Shown: positions 13,131 to 24,252, numbered from the stretch's first letter. The stretch is DNA of 64,000 nucleotides from Rallus limicola (GCA_022605955.1 JAKCOZ010000005.1:5242001-5306000); one strand, 5' to 3'. The notes: generated by a model from the sequence alone, not told the origin. Numbers and translations: made by a program.

Positions 13131-16100
13131 ATCAAAGGGATAATTTTTTGTACCTACAATTGTACCTACAGTTTTCTTTGAGGGATTTTTTTGAATGTGA
13201 AACCAATAGGCATGTGCTAAGATTGCAATAACATTAAGTCTGTTTTTAAAAGCTGATAGGTTAAAGCCAAGTAAAAATGTAGGAACAGCATAAAAAATAA
13301 CTAGTTCCTTTAATTAAAAATACCTTCAGTAGGTGTGATGAATTTTGCTTATTCTGGCAGTGAGCTTTTCTGTTACCGTTGGACTTACTAAGACCACAAG
13401 GTAAGGAACTTGAGTTATTAGAAAGGACATTACACAGATGTATGATTAGTACCATTGAAATCAATACAGTAAGTGATATTCTCACAACATCTGCATATAT
13501 ATTAGTTCTTCTTTGTCTTAGATTCAGGGAATTCCAGTTAAATAAAAGGTATGAGTGATACAGGCCAAAAAGGATTTGAAGCCTTGTAAGCTGAAAAGCA
13601 TATAGGATCCATAGGAAAGTCTTTGAGAGAGAAACAGTATTTAGGTTGTTGTTTTTATTGTAACATTTTGTCCCACAAAAAAAATACACATGGCTTGTAG
13701 TGAACATTTGGAAAAGGGAAAAGTAAAATTATTTCAATACTGGATAAAATTTCCTTATATTACATACAAACTATGTTGTTCAAATGGATTGTGCTTTTCT
13801 CTTGAAATTGAATATATATGTCTGTGGTTTTGCATTAAAAAGGGAGAGATTATATATATATATTTTTTTTTTTTCTGCTGGAATGGATTTCAAAGAAAAT
13901 TGTGCGTGTTCTTGTTTAAATATACAAATTGGCTTCTATTTCCTCTCAATTTGAAGAAATTAGTGCTGCTCCAGTAGTCATAGAAACTGCAAAGAAGAGC
14001 AGGCTGCTGCATATAACCATCGGCAGAAATTCTGAATATTGAATACAGTTTCCTTAAGTTCCTACCTATATAGGAAGGTAAAAGGACATTTCAGACAAGA
14101 ACTTTGTAAGCAGTTTTATCAAATAGAGCAGCAGCAATTTGATTATTACTGAAGTCTTAATGGTAGCAATTGTTTGGACTTAAGTAAAAGGCTATTCTCC
14201 ATTTGCTGTCAACCTTCTCTCAAATACTGAAATACATTATCTGACATTAACAAAACTCCTGCTGATTTGTAACACTCTATTTATGCCTTTGAAACCAAAG
14301 AAAGAGAAAAGTTGCAAGTACTCTTCTAGAGGTAGATGAAAAAGTTTATGAGCATACGGCCTTATGGTAATATCTGAAGTATAAAAATTGGGTATTAAAA
14401 TGCTATACTAAGTGATACATAGATTCTAAAAATTCATTAGCTGTGTGGAAAATACATAAACAAGAATCTATTGAATGTGTACTTCTAAGTACTGCAACTA
14501 CAGACACCGGTGAAGAAATTGCATATGAAATTAGTAATCCTATGATTGTGTGGAATTGCCAGATCTGATTTGTATGCATGACTGTGAAGAATTATGCACA
14601 TGAATCAAGCTTAGGAAATAATTCATACCTTATCCTATAGCCAACTAATTTCACATTTTTCTTTTTTGCAATTTGTGTAGGAGTGCAGTATTCTCTTGAA
14701 ATTAGCAGTCTTTCAATAATAATTACTAATATCTAGGAATAAGTTCTGGTTTGCAAACATTTCGGTGCCTAGTAACTATTACTCATTCAGCATGTGAATA
14801 GTGTTGGTTAATTCTAATTGGCCACAAACCTCCTTCCTTTTCTGTTTTTATCACCTGATTAAAATAATGTTTACGTGTAGAATACTGTTGTGAATACATG
14901 CTTTAAAAAAGGGCTTTCTGCAGATATTTCGTATGTTTCCCGTGCCTCTAAATCACAGCCTTTGATGTCCTAGAGAGTCAAAATAATTGATAGTGGGGAG
15001 GGGAACTAAAGATCAGCAGCTTGGTTATTTGCCACAGCAAATACCTACAGTGAAAATTAGTACTGGAAAAATGTTTTCATGGGTTGAACAGTAGAATTTG
15101 TCTTCAGGTAAATAATTAGTTACCACTAAGGTTCACTGTATTTTAGGGTACCTACTGCTATAAATTGGGCAGTTACTGGTGTATAACAATACTGCAGAAA
15201 CTGCAGCAAATTTATTTATAAGGTAGAGGATTGGCTATTGGGGCTTGCCAATATATGAGAAATCTATATGTGACAGCTCACTAGCAAGATGAGGGAAAGT
15301 GTGTGAAATGCCCTTTCATATCTCTATTTGTTACACCCTTCAGAACCTTGGGGCAAAACTAAAAGAATACTAAATATTGTAAAGGATTAAATTTCTGTTC
15401 CAGAAGCCTTAAAATGTACAGTTCAGCCTTTTGAGAAAGTCCTCACAGTAGGATACAGGGTCCTTAAACTCTTAAAAGCAGTTGCAGGAATTTGGATTGC
15501 TATCTGGATTATTTGCAAGATTTTTATAACCAGGAAATATGTTAAAATAGAATTTGGTGGTAGGCAAGCAAGTAGTAGGATGTTAATTTCTCCCTTTTAT
15601 ATTCCATGAGTTAAGAACTATATAATCTTTCCATCTTGGAATTCTACCTTTGTCTAGCTATTTCAGAGGTTACGTAGCTAAATGTGTGCTTGACAGTCTT
15701 TTTAAACTGAACCAGAACAGTCATTTGTTCTTGGATTCAGACTCTCCTCAAGGATTAAAACTCTTAGTATCATAAACAAGGGCTAATTCTCTACCAACAA
15801 GTTAATGTGTAAACCATACTTGAATTTCCCAGTGTAAATGTAGCCAGGAGTCAGCTGCTTCTAATGGTCTGCAATTTGTCAACATTGTTAAATTTGGGTT
15901 TGACCCCTGTTTATACTGGTCCGGGAGCAGAGTTCAATCTCTACAGCTGGAAGTATGAAGAATATTGAACGTTTATTGACAAAAATATTCTCTACTACTG
16001 AGGTATCTGCTTTTCTGGCTGACAAAAAGGGATGCAAAGACCTCAGTGTCCTTAAGAAACCTTGGATGGGATGACTTAAACTTTGAATGTAGAATAGTTT

Positions 16101-17490
16101 GAGACATGCCAGAAAGGATATGTATCCCCACAAACTATAGATTTATTTTTTTTTTAATACAACAGCTGATAAAGGTACACTAATTTCCTATATAATAATG
16201 ATGAAAATACCAGTAAAATGTAATTAGTATAGAATTTCACTGACAAGAAGGATCATTCTTTACTGGGAGAGATATTTCAAGTCAAATCAACATTCTCTTT
16301 ATGACACGTATATTAGCTTTATAGAGGATTGAGGATTTTTGAAAAAAAAAGTAACCACATTTTGAAATAACTTTCTAACCTCAAAGAAGAGGTGAAGGAA
16401 TAATCCCAGAAAAACCTTCAGTTTTGCTATTGCAGTTCATTGAGTATCAAAGAATTGACAGCTTGGTGTTCAGATGGAGCTCTTGGTTCTAATCTAAGAT
16501 TAATAAACATGCTAATGTTCAATCTTGAATAAAAAACTTGCACTAAAACTTACATAACTTGCACTAAAACTTACTTGGATAACAACGTTAACTTCTGTAA
16601 CTCAATGTTCATTTGAAACGACTAGTGTATTCCAACTAAAGTTGTGAAGTTGTAAAAGTGGTCAGATTTAGCCTACTTGCAGGCTCTTGTAATTAGAAGA
16701 TATTTCAGCAAACTACAAGTTACATACACATGATCTTTTTGAGGCAAAGAACCATTCTGAATGTCAGATGAAATAAATAGACATGAAGACACAAAGGGCC
16801 AAGTACTTAAGGTATGCAATGCTTTTAAAACAGTGGGTGCCCACAGCTGTAGCCTCACATGTTTGTCTTCTCAAGTGCTGTAAGCCACTACTTCATATTC
16901 TGTACAAGAACAGAATGGGGCATAGCATTTGCTAGTGCTCTAGAACAACAAGGAGCTTTCCAAGTGCTACACTAAGTCACATCAGTTCTCTGTGATGTTA
17001 AATGTTTATTACAATCTTAGTTTTTGCAAGTAGGACAGTTCAGCCATCCTTCAAGAGAGAGAAAGGGAGGGAGACATGTCCAAAATCACAGTGAGAACTA
17101 CAGTAGTGGACAGTAGTAGAGTAACAATTTTCAATGCACTTTCTCTAGAATGATGCTCAGGGGTATATAAAATTGGGATGTCTCTTACACTATGAAAATC
17201 TTGTGCTTAACAACATAGACGTTTAACTTGCATTTTACATTTTCTTTAAAATAAAGTAGCTGATGTGGAGTCATCCAGTACTAGATGATTTATTTTTTTA
17301 CTTTTGAGTACCAATAGATCTATTTGTGAAGAAAGATGTCAAGTACATTAAAAATATCTCCAAGCATTTTGTTGTCATATCTGTTTAGCTTGCAAATAGG
17401 CATTTTGTGAACAGATTTTATCTATTCTTCAGGCTGTAGTCAGGAAGTTCAGCAGAATGTCACTGGCAGTCATAGGTACTTTATTTGAGG
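13131..17490. other. Unique AT-rich non-coding sequence
   Basis: No gene or interspersed repeat is recognised. It contains an AT dinucleotide run followed by a T run (about 13851-13875) and a 19-bp perfect tandem duplication at 16535-16574. The longest open frame, 148 codons on the minus strand (13261-13707), is rich in Leu, Ser, Asn and Phe and has no recognisable domain. By a rough hand estimate, a frame of this length is expected by chance in AT-rich DNA of this size. Confidence 0.55.
16535..16574. repeat. 21-bp tandem duplication
   Basis: The 19-base word AACTTGCACTAAAACTTAC occurs at 16535-16553 and again, identical, at 16556-16574, separated by AT. This is a perfect head-to-tail duplication of about 21 bp. 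The identity suggests a recent replication-slippage event. Confidence 0.9.
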
Positions 17491-17899
17491 TGTCATGGCT
17501 TAACCCCAGTTGGCAGCTAAGCACCACACAGTTGCTTGTTCACCCCTGCCCCTGCAGTGAGACGGGAAGGAGAATAGAAAAAATCAACCAGAAGCCCAGA
17601 CTGTTTCCAAGCAGTGATCTTGCCTCCCAGTTAGCTTCCCCAGTTACATCCGGAGTGACATGGTGGGGAATATCCCTTTGGCCATTCTGAGTCAGCTGTC
17701 CAGGCTGTGCTCTCCCAGCCCCTTGTGCACCTGGCAGGGCATGAGAAGCTGAAAAGTCCTTGACTTAGTGTACACTCTACAGCTACCTGGTAACAACTAA
17801 AGCCATCAGCGTGTTATCAGCATTATTATCCTAAATCCAAAACACAGCACTGTGCCAGCTACTAGAAAGAAAATTAACACTATCTCAACCAAAATCACT
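17491..17899 (+). mobile_element. Solo LTR of an avian endogenous retrovirus, shortened
   Basis: It starts with TGTCATGGCTTAACCCCAG and ends with the block AGAAAGAAAATTAAC near 17866-17880, followed by TCACT. The same beginning and end are present in the 614-bp LTR at 32572-33185, in the same orientation. This copy is only about 409 bp. It lacks roughly 200 bp of the middle, between the GAGAAT region (near 17570) and the region just before CCCAGTTAGC. No retroviral internal sequence is adjacent on either side, so it is a solo LTR produced by LTR-LTR recombination, later deleted inside. Immediate flanks do not form a clear target-site duplication, so the exact ends are uncertain by a few bases. 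The family assignment rests on my memory of this terminal sequence in bird genomes. Confidence 0.8.
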
Positions 17900-19479
17900 T
17901 TATAGTGGAACAAAATATACATATATTCAGTGACAGTCTGGCTCGTTTATTTTGAATTTGTGCCTTGAAAGGGAGGGTGAAGGTTGAAAAACCAATTTAT
18001 GAACCTTTTCATTGAAAAAATAGTGCATAGAAATTATTCCTCTACAATCTACTGCTCATGAAGGGAAGCAGCTTAGAGAAATCTTTGCAATCAGGGGAAT
18101 CTTAAACCCAGTGAAGCAGGAGACTATGAAATCATCTCTAGGTTAGAAAAAGAGGCTTATAAGATTGGAATTTCAGTTAAACGAGGTTGATGTAAGTCAT
18201 CAGTTGAACTATTTTTCTGAGTTTATGTATTTTGGATGAATGTAAAAATTCTCCCTTCCCAGTAACATAATGGCTAACTTTGTAGATTCACAGGGTTTTT
18301 TCTGTATTCCCATTTTGCACTTTTAGGATTCCACCAGGACCTGCTCTTCTTACTGATCAACTGATGCCCAGCTTCTGCGTATTATCAGTTCTTGCCTCAA
18401 AGTTCTGTAGAACTGATGGTTGGACTAAAATATAGATACTTCTCTGGCATGTTTTACACTTAAAACGTGTGATGTTACTGTAGTCCTTAATCAGAGGTAT
18501 GAAAATGATACTGCTATCAGAAAGAATACTGAAATTTGGACTGACTAGATTGATACTTGTCTAAGGACATCCATTGAAGTGGTGTCAGACCAGATTATGC
18601 CATGCAGAATAGATCAGTTGAATTAGTTATCCTCCCTCTGTTTTACAGAAAGGCTTAGGGCCGGAGTGGAACTGAAATACAACAGTGAGATGCAGACATA
18701 CTCTGGCTATGAATTGTCCAGTTAAAATTTAGATAGCTACCATTTCCAGTCAAAGCTTGAAGTGCCCTCTTCTAATGTTTTCTTCCCCTTCTACTACCAT
18801 TAAACCTATAAAGACCTTTCAGACATTTTCCAAACACAAACCAGATTATATTTACACTGGATCATTTCAATTATCTGATTTACAGCATGGCTTCAGAAAA
18901 AGCTGTGTCATTTCAGCTGAGAGGAAGGAACTGAAATGCAACACAGGAAAGCGTGGTCAGGCACAGGAATATCAGGGCTTCTTAACCCAATCTCTAGACG
19001 CTGGAGTCAATGTCTCAAGATGCCACGGCTGTCACATTTTGTTAAGTCACTTGGCTTGGCAATACATGCTTTCCTTAATATATGTAAGTGAGGTGGGGTG
19101 AGGATCCTGACCTATGTCCTGCCCCCTCCTACAGACAGTAATCTCTTTAGAGAAGGACTTTCTTTCACTGTGTGCTTAGAACAAATTGGGAGCTCAGTCT
19201 TTTCTAGAGCCTCTATGAATTTTAACAGATCAAGGAGAATGTTTGTCTAGGATGAAAGATATTTGGGAAATGTTAAACATAATTTTAATTTACCCGCTTA
19301 TATAGATACGTTGTGGTAGCTTTGAGTTCTGGTTTGTTTCTTTCCTTAAAGGAGAACCCTTTATTTAAATTCCAGTTATGGCAATATCTCTCATAGCAGC
19401 CTAATCATACTTCCCAGTTATTCTTTTATTTTCAACCTCTATCACACCTATTGTTAGAAAATGACACAGTGATTGATTA
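17900..19479. other. Unique non-coding sequence between LTR and CR1
   Basis: No gene seen. A 114-codon plus-strand frame at 18757-19101 has no recognisable domain and is treated as chance. No repeat of size recognised. Confidence 0.5.
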
Positions 19480-20062
19480 CAGAATCACAGAATCACAGAA
19501 TTATCAAGGTTGGAAAAGACCTAAAAGATCATCCAGTCCAACCATTCACCTATTACTACCAGCTCCCACTAAACCATGTCCCTCAATACAACATCCAGTC
19601 TCTCCTTGAACACCCCCAGGGTTGGTGACTCCACCACCTCCCTGGGCAGTGCATTCCAGTGCCTGACTACCCTTTCTGAGAAGTAGTGCTTCCTAATGTC
19701 CAGCCTGAATCTCCCCTGGCGCAGCTTGACACCATTCCCTCTAGTTCTGTCACTGTCTATACGGGAGAAGAGGCCGACCCCCAGCTCACCACAACCTCCC
19801 TTCAGGAAGTTATAGAGAGCTATAAGGTCTCCCCTGAGCCTCCTCTTCTCCAGGCTAAACAATCCCAGCTCCCTTAGCCGCTCCTCGTAAGGCCTGTGTT
19901 CCAGACCCCTCACCAGCTTAGTAGCCCTCCTCTGAACGCGTTCCAGAGCCTCAATGTCTTTCCTGTAGTGAGGGGCCCAAAACTGAACACAGTACTCGAG
20001 ATGCGGCCTCACAAGTGCTGAGTACAGGGGGACAATTACCTCCCTGTAAGCTTGTCTTAACA
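19480..20062 (-). mobile_element. CR1 LINE, 5'-truncated, 3' end of ORF2 plus tail
   Basis: This is a non-LTR retrotransposon lying on the minus strand. Its 3' tail is at the left, where CAGAATCACAGAATCACAG is the complement of two to three ATTCTGTG units, the known CR1 3' signature. Reading leftwards from about 20060, the frame encodes the last roughly 164 residues of the CR1 polyprotein. It shows CR1 C-terminal signatures such as [20 protein letters not shown] and [19 protein letters not shown], and ends at a stop at 19569-19571. About 88 bp of 3' UTR separate the stop from the octamer tail. The catalytic reverse-transcriptase and endonuclease parts are missing, as is usual for CR1 copies cut short during reverse transcription. 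The retained frame has no stop or frameshift, implying a younger copy than the others here. It is not expected to be expressed as a gene. Confidence 0.96.
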
Positions 20063-21486
20063 AATAATGTTTCTGCTGATATTTTTAAGCTATTTATTTT
20101 CTTTTTTTTTTTCCTCCAAGAACAGGCACAAATGTTTTAGGAAATGTTGGATTCCTTTTTACAGAATCTTCTGTCAACCTCAGAAATGTTTAGGAGGGAA
20201 CCAATACAGCTGCCTATGTGCTCCATAGAGAGGTCATTACAGTTCTGTTAGTTTGGGCATAATTTGTTAGAAACAAGGGTGGGTTTCTGCCTATCTTTCC
20301 TTGAACTCTGAGGAGAAAATTATGTATGCAGAGAAGCAGTTCCAATTATAAACCATCCAAGGCTTTCAACTGAATGGTTTGAGGCTTGATATTCTGTCAT
20401 GATTCAAAGATGAGAGGATTAGGTTAAACAAACTTTTCTTTTAACAGCAGGTAAGAGATAAACCGCACAGTAAAGATGGTTACTGCAACTTAAGTGGGAT
20501 TTTGCATGTTGTGAAATATTTTTTGACAGTTATTCTGAATTTGAGAAGCAAGTCAGAGAAGTAGTGGAAAAAAATTTAAGCTTTTCCTATTTACTTGTGA
20601 AGAAGCTGTTCCTTTGTATTTGGAAAAAAATTTCCTCCACAAACATGCATTTGAACATTAATTTTTAATAACTAAACATGAAAATGCTTAATCTTAAATA
20701 GAAGACCTGAGAGAATACAAGCCTTAGCTTATGTAATTGAATATTTGAAATAACTAGTTTGTTCCAACCTGTAAGATGTGTTCTGCTGTGTTAAACAAGC
20801 AATGAAATAAGTGAGATGAAATAATGCAGGACCACTGGTAAATGAAAGCCGAAAATATATTTTTCAGATGTTTGGAATATTTTCAAAATGTTAAAGTATT
20901 TCTTATACTACATCAGGCAGGTATTTTCAAGATAAGAGTGAGGGAGGATAGCCAGAATGTGGCATTGTGGGGATTTGAACTCCACAGTTCAAGGGGGATT
21001 GCTCTAAGGTAGCCTAAGGCTTTTTAGATCCCTTTTTTTTCGTGGCTGTCCTGGGGGAAGCAGAGGGACAAGGGGAAAGACAGGGTCTGACACATTCATG
21101 CAAGCACTGAGTGATGGGAGGGTAACTTTTATTGGTGGAAGAAATCTTTTCTTTCCATCCTAACTCCTCAACATGCTCCTGTTTCACCCATTGTCATTTT
21201 TTCCTCCCCTGTGGCAAAGGCAGGAGCAGAGAGTCAACTAGGGCGCTGGTGGGGACCTAGGCCACGGGTCCTCCATAGCACCAGGCAAGCACCTGCTTTG
21301 TCCACCCCTATGGTTGGTCTTACCAACCAAGTGCTTTTCTCTTCTCCTCCTCACTTCTGCAGATAGGTATCTTTCTATATAAACACACACAGGTCTTTTC
21401 CTCACTTTTTATTTGTTTCCAATTTACTAAAGGCTAATTTCTCTAAGAATCCGTGTAATCCAATATTTTTAACAAATAAAAGCAAT
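20063..21486. other. Non-coding spacer with a GC-rich patch
   Basis: No gene seen. From about 20960 to 21350 the sequence is GC-richer than its surroundings and contains a palindromic GTGGGGATTTGAACTCCAC (20967-20985). I could not assign the patch to a repeat family or exon. The rest is AT-rich unique sequence. Confidence 0.5.
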
Positions 21487-21588
21487 CATCCTGGAAGTGT
21501 TAAAGGCCAGGTTGGATGGGGCTTTGGGCAGCCTGGTCTAGTGGAGGGTGTCCCTGCCCATCCAACCCAAGCCATTCTATGATTAAAT
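21487..21588 (+). mobile_element. CR1 LINE 3'-end fragment
   Basis: About 100 bp match the CR1 3' region: GGAAGTGTTAAAGGCCAGG, then GGATGGGGCTTTGGGCAGCC, then a GTCTAGTGGAGGGTGTCCCT block, ending at ATTCTATGATT. It is a severely 5'-truncated copy, with only the last codons of ORF2 and the 3' UTR, oriented left to right. Part of the usual 3' UTR is missing between the CCCTGCCCATCC block and the tail. Confidence 0.92.
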
Positions 21589-22257
21589 GTTTTCTGAGTG
21601 GCATAGACATAATGTTACATGAAAAGTGGGACCACATGCCTAACCATTTAACAAAAATGTAGCATTGGCCTAAAATTAAATCTAATCCTATGTGAATGAG
21701 AAAGAGGAAAAAGAACTGTCTCCCTTCTTGCCACGTAGCCTTGTTTGAACTTTGATGTCATGTGGTACCATACCTAGTTTGTCATGTTCAGTGCTGTTAA
21801 CTAAAGGAGCAACTTACAAAGTCATCAGCAGTTATTTGCAGAATTGCCAGAAAATGAACTTTCTTAGGAGCTTTCTTTTAATTTGTTCATTTGCATCAAG
21901 GAATTTAAAAACTTGGATTAAGGAAGCAGCATTTATCTTCTATCCTCTTCTGGCCAGATTATTGTGCAGTTTGACTAATCTTGTAATTCATGCTTCTTAT
22001 ACCCATCTTGTATGAAAATCTTCTTTAGGAAGAACTCAGATATGATAAGAGCCAACAAAGCTAGAAAGGACAGACTATGAAATACCAATGTGATATCTAT
22101 GCTTAGCTTATATCAGTTGCTTATAATCCTGTGGCTTTCCATAAATGCTAATGGAGCTGATTATAAGTTTGTCATTTACTAATCTGGATTTTAATTAATG
22201 TAACTTTAATTTATTCAATGTGCTAGCCTGAGGCATAATATAGATACATGCTCTGAC
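21589..22257. other. Unique AT-rich spacer
   Basis: No gene or repeat recognised. An 87-codon plus-strand frame at 21752-22015 has no recognisable domain. Confidence 0.5.
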
Positions 22258-22338
22258 TTGTCTGGCCCTGTGTGGAGCCAGGAGTTGGACTTGATGATCC
22301 TTTTGGGTCCCTTCCAACTCAGGAGATTCTATGATATA
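22258..22338 (+). mobile_element. CR1 LINE 3'-UTR fragment
   Basis: A CR1 tail about 80 bp long: GGAGCCAGGAGTTGGACTTG, ATGATCC, GGGTCCCTTCCAACTC, then GATTCTATGAT. It is oriented left to right and represents only the final part of the 3' UTR. It belongs to a different CR1 3' variant from the copies at 21487 and 28329. Confidence 0.9.
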
Positions 22339-22867
22339 AACAAGAACTAAAATATTCTCTATAGCCACAGGGATAAGAGACCTCCCTATAGTTTTCTAAT
22401 AGTTTGCAAAATTTCCAGAAGCTGTAGGATAAAGCCAGACCTTCATAGATGTCCTTTGTAGAGGCTGTCTATGAAGAGACTAAACCAACTGAATTGGACC
22501 ATTTCCGACACAGTGAAGGAAATGAGAGATTAAGGAGGACTCAGATGGTGGAAGTTAATCTATGACCATGAAAAAATAAGGAAGCAAACAAAACTAGACT
22601 GCTGAATACATAGCAACTCTTCCCCTTTGACAAGTCCTTCTTATAGAACATGAGGATAGTGTTATGCTTCCTGGAGAAGATGTCCATTTCAGGCTGAAAA
22701 TGAAGAACGTGGACTTGAGTTACAAAGAGAGTGATTCCTTGGCTTGCCATAAAGGTAATCACATGGTTTACTGTGAATTTTTTTCTTCATCGCCAGTGGT
22801 GGCTTCATGGAAAAAGATGTTAACATTTAACATTTTTTTATGGCTGGGTATTCTTCAGGAATATCTT
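22339..22867. other. Unique spacer between CR1 copies
   Basis: No gene seen. Overlapping 73- and 91-codon frames on opposite strands have no recognised domains; the end of the 91-codon plus frame runs into the CR1 copy that follows. Confidence 0.45.
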
Positions 22868-23430
22868 AAAAATGCAGGAGCTGGCAGTCCCCATGTGCTG
22901 GAAGACAAAGCTGGTGGGGAACATGACTGGTCTGGCTGAACAGAGAGCTTTGACTGGAACTCAGGAGAAAAAAAACAAACAATGAGAAATCCCAACCAAA
23001 AAAACCCCTCCCCCCCCCCCCCCCCCCCAAAATAAAAACCCACCCAAAAAAACCCCCAAAACCCTAAAAAGATTTTATAACCTTTGGAAGAAGGGGCAGT
23101 CAACTCAGGAGAACAAGGATGTTGTGAAGTTATACAGGGGAAAAAAATTCTAGCCCAACTAGAAGTTAATCTGGCTACCACATTAAAAGACAGTAAAAAT
23201 GTTTCTATAAATACATTAGCAACAATCTCTATTTGGTGTGGGGGGAAACAAAGGATGAGTGAGATTTCTTTACTGAAAGGTTTGTCAAGCACTGGAGCAG
23301 GCTTCCCAGGGAACTGGTTGAGTCACCATCCCTGGAGGTATTTAAAAGACATGTGGATGTGGGTGTTAGGGACTTGGTTCAGTGGTGGACTTGGTGGTGT
23401 CAGGTTTACTCAAGGATTATAACGATGTTT
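22868..23430 (+). mobile_element. CR1 LINE with internal deletion and A/C-rich insertion
   Basis: The left part (22868-22975) matches CR1 ORF2 just upstream of the reverse-transcriptase domain. The match resumes at about 23075-23260, where the plus frame reads ILAQLEVNLATTLKDSK, a CR1 ORF2 signature. At about 23285 the sequence jumps to the CR1 3' end (ACTGGAGCAGGCTTCCCAGG, CCATCCCTGGAGG), so nearly the whole reverse-transcriptase region is deleted. Between the two left blocks, at a lysine-rich AAA-run segment of the element, lies a tract of about 100 bp of almost only A and C, including 19 consecutive C at 23010-23028. The copy is broken by frameshifts and stops. Confidence 0.88.
22968..23072. 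repeat. A/C-rich low-complexity tract with a 19-C run
   Basis: Almost pure A and C, with C 23010-23028 uninterrupted and several ACCC/AACCCC clusters after it. The complementary minus strand is G-rich, with many G runs of three or more separated by short T loops, so it could form G-quadruplexes. It interrupts the CR1 copy at 22868-23430, apparently grown from an A-rich codon run. Confidence 0.9.
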
Positions 23431-23431
23431 T

Positions 23432-23548
23432 ACAGCCTCAGTTGGACATGGTCCTGGGAAAACTCTGCATTGTCTTGCTTGAGCAGGGGACTGACAAGAT
23501 GACTTTCAGAGGTCCCTCTTGACCTCAACCAATCAGTGATACCATGAA
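23432..23548 (+). mobile_element. Second CR1 3'-end fragment in tandem
   Basis: Directly after the previous copy, the sequence GTTGGACATGGTCCTGGGAA, TTGCTTGAGCAGGGGACTG, AGAGGTCCCTCTTGACCTCAA matches the tail of a different CR1 3' variant, the type with a CTTGAGCAGGGG block. Orientation is the same. The end is degraded (AATCAGTGATACC instead of ATTCTGTGATTC). Its different 3' sequence shows a separate insertion rather than a duplication of the first. Confidence 0.75.
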
Positions 23549-24213
23549 AACCAGTTAATCAGTCAGCATGGCTTCACAGTACTCAAAGCAATATCTAAGT
23601 ACATGCTGATCCTTCAGTATGGTTCTTCTCTTTGCTTTTCCTGGGCCACTCAAGGTGTTTGTTATTTCCCTACTTTCTGCATGCCCATCACTCTTTCCTT
23701 TCATTTCTGTTTCCTATTTTATTGCTGTGTTTTTATTGAAATGTATCTTCCATCTTGTTTTGAATGCAATAAGGCTTGTGGCTCTACTCTGGTAAAGAAT
23801 TTCAAAGCCTAATGCTGCAGAAGACCAGTTCCATCATTGCAAATTTCACTAACTCTGAAGAGCTTCAGGGTTTATTGCTTTGGGAATTAATGTCCCATCC
23901 CAAACTTACTGAAAATTAGTGACAAAGTTTAATGACTTTAAATACAGGATCAGTTTGTTACAAAAGGCAAAGAGAGTGATACGGCATAACTGTCTCACTC
24001 CAAAAAGCAAAATTTGATTTAGTATAAATCCCTTTTTTCTTCTTTTTTTCTTCTCATTTTATTTTATTTTTATTTTTCCTGGGACATTCTTAAAATAAGA
24101 AAAAAAAGAAAAACAGTGGTGAACTTTTCAGAAAGCCTAATGAAGCTTGCTGTTGAATAATTAATGAAAATGACTGGTATCAAAGCTTGTCAAAATTGCA
24201 GCCTTCGTTCTAG

Positions 24214-24252
24214 GCCTGATATTCCTTAAAAGAATTTCAAATAATATCAGGC
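24214..24252. repeat. Perfect 10-bp inverted repeat
   Basis: GCCTGATATT (24214-24223) and its exact reverse complement AATATCAGGC (24243-24252) enclose 19 bases. As RNA this would be a 10-12 bp hairpin. The stem is too short for a typical microRNA precursor. A few such pairs are expected by chance in a window of this size. Confidence 0.85.

Noticed and set aside
13261..13707. 148-codon open frame on the minus strand
   Set aside because: No domain, biased to Leu, Ser, Asn and Phe, and of a length that can occur by chance in AT-rich DNA of this amount.
19686..19877. 63-codon plus-strand frame
   Set aside because: It is the antisense shadow of the CR1 ORF2 fragment at 19480-20062.
20967..20985. 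tRNA T-arm-like palindrome GTGGGGATTTGAACTCCAC (B-box on the minus strand)
   Set aside because: The complement has a B-box-like GAGTTCAAATCC in a short stem, but the stem carries a mismatch. I could not find a matching acceptor stem, an anticodon arm or an A-box at the right distance, so it is not a tRNA gene or clear tRNA-derived SINE.
22855..23292. 145-codon minus-strand frame rich in Gly and Phe
   Set aside because: It is antisense to the CR1 copy, and the Gly/Phe-rich part is just the translated complement of the A/C tract.
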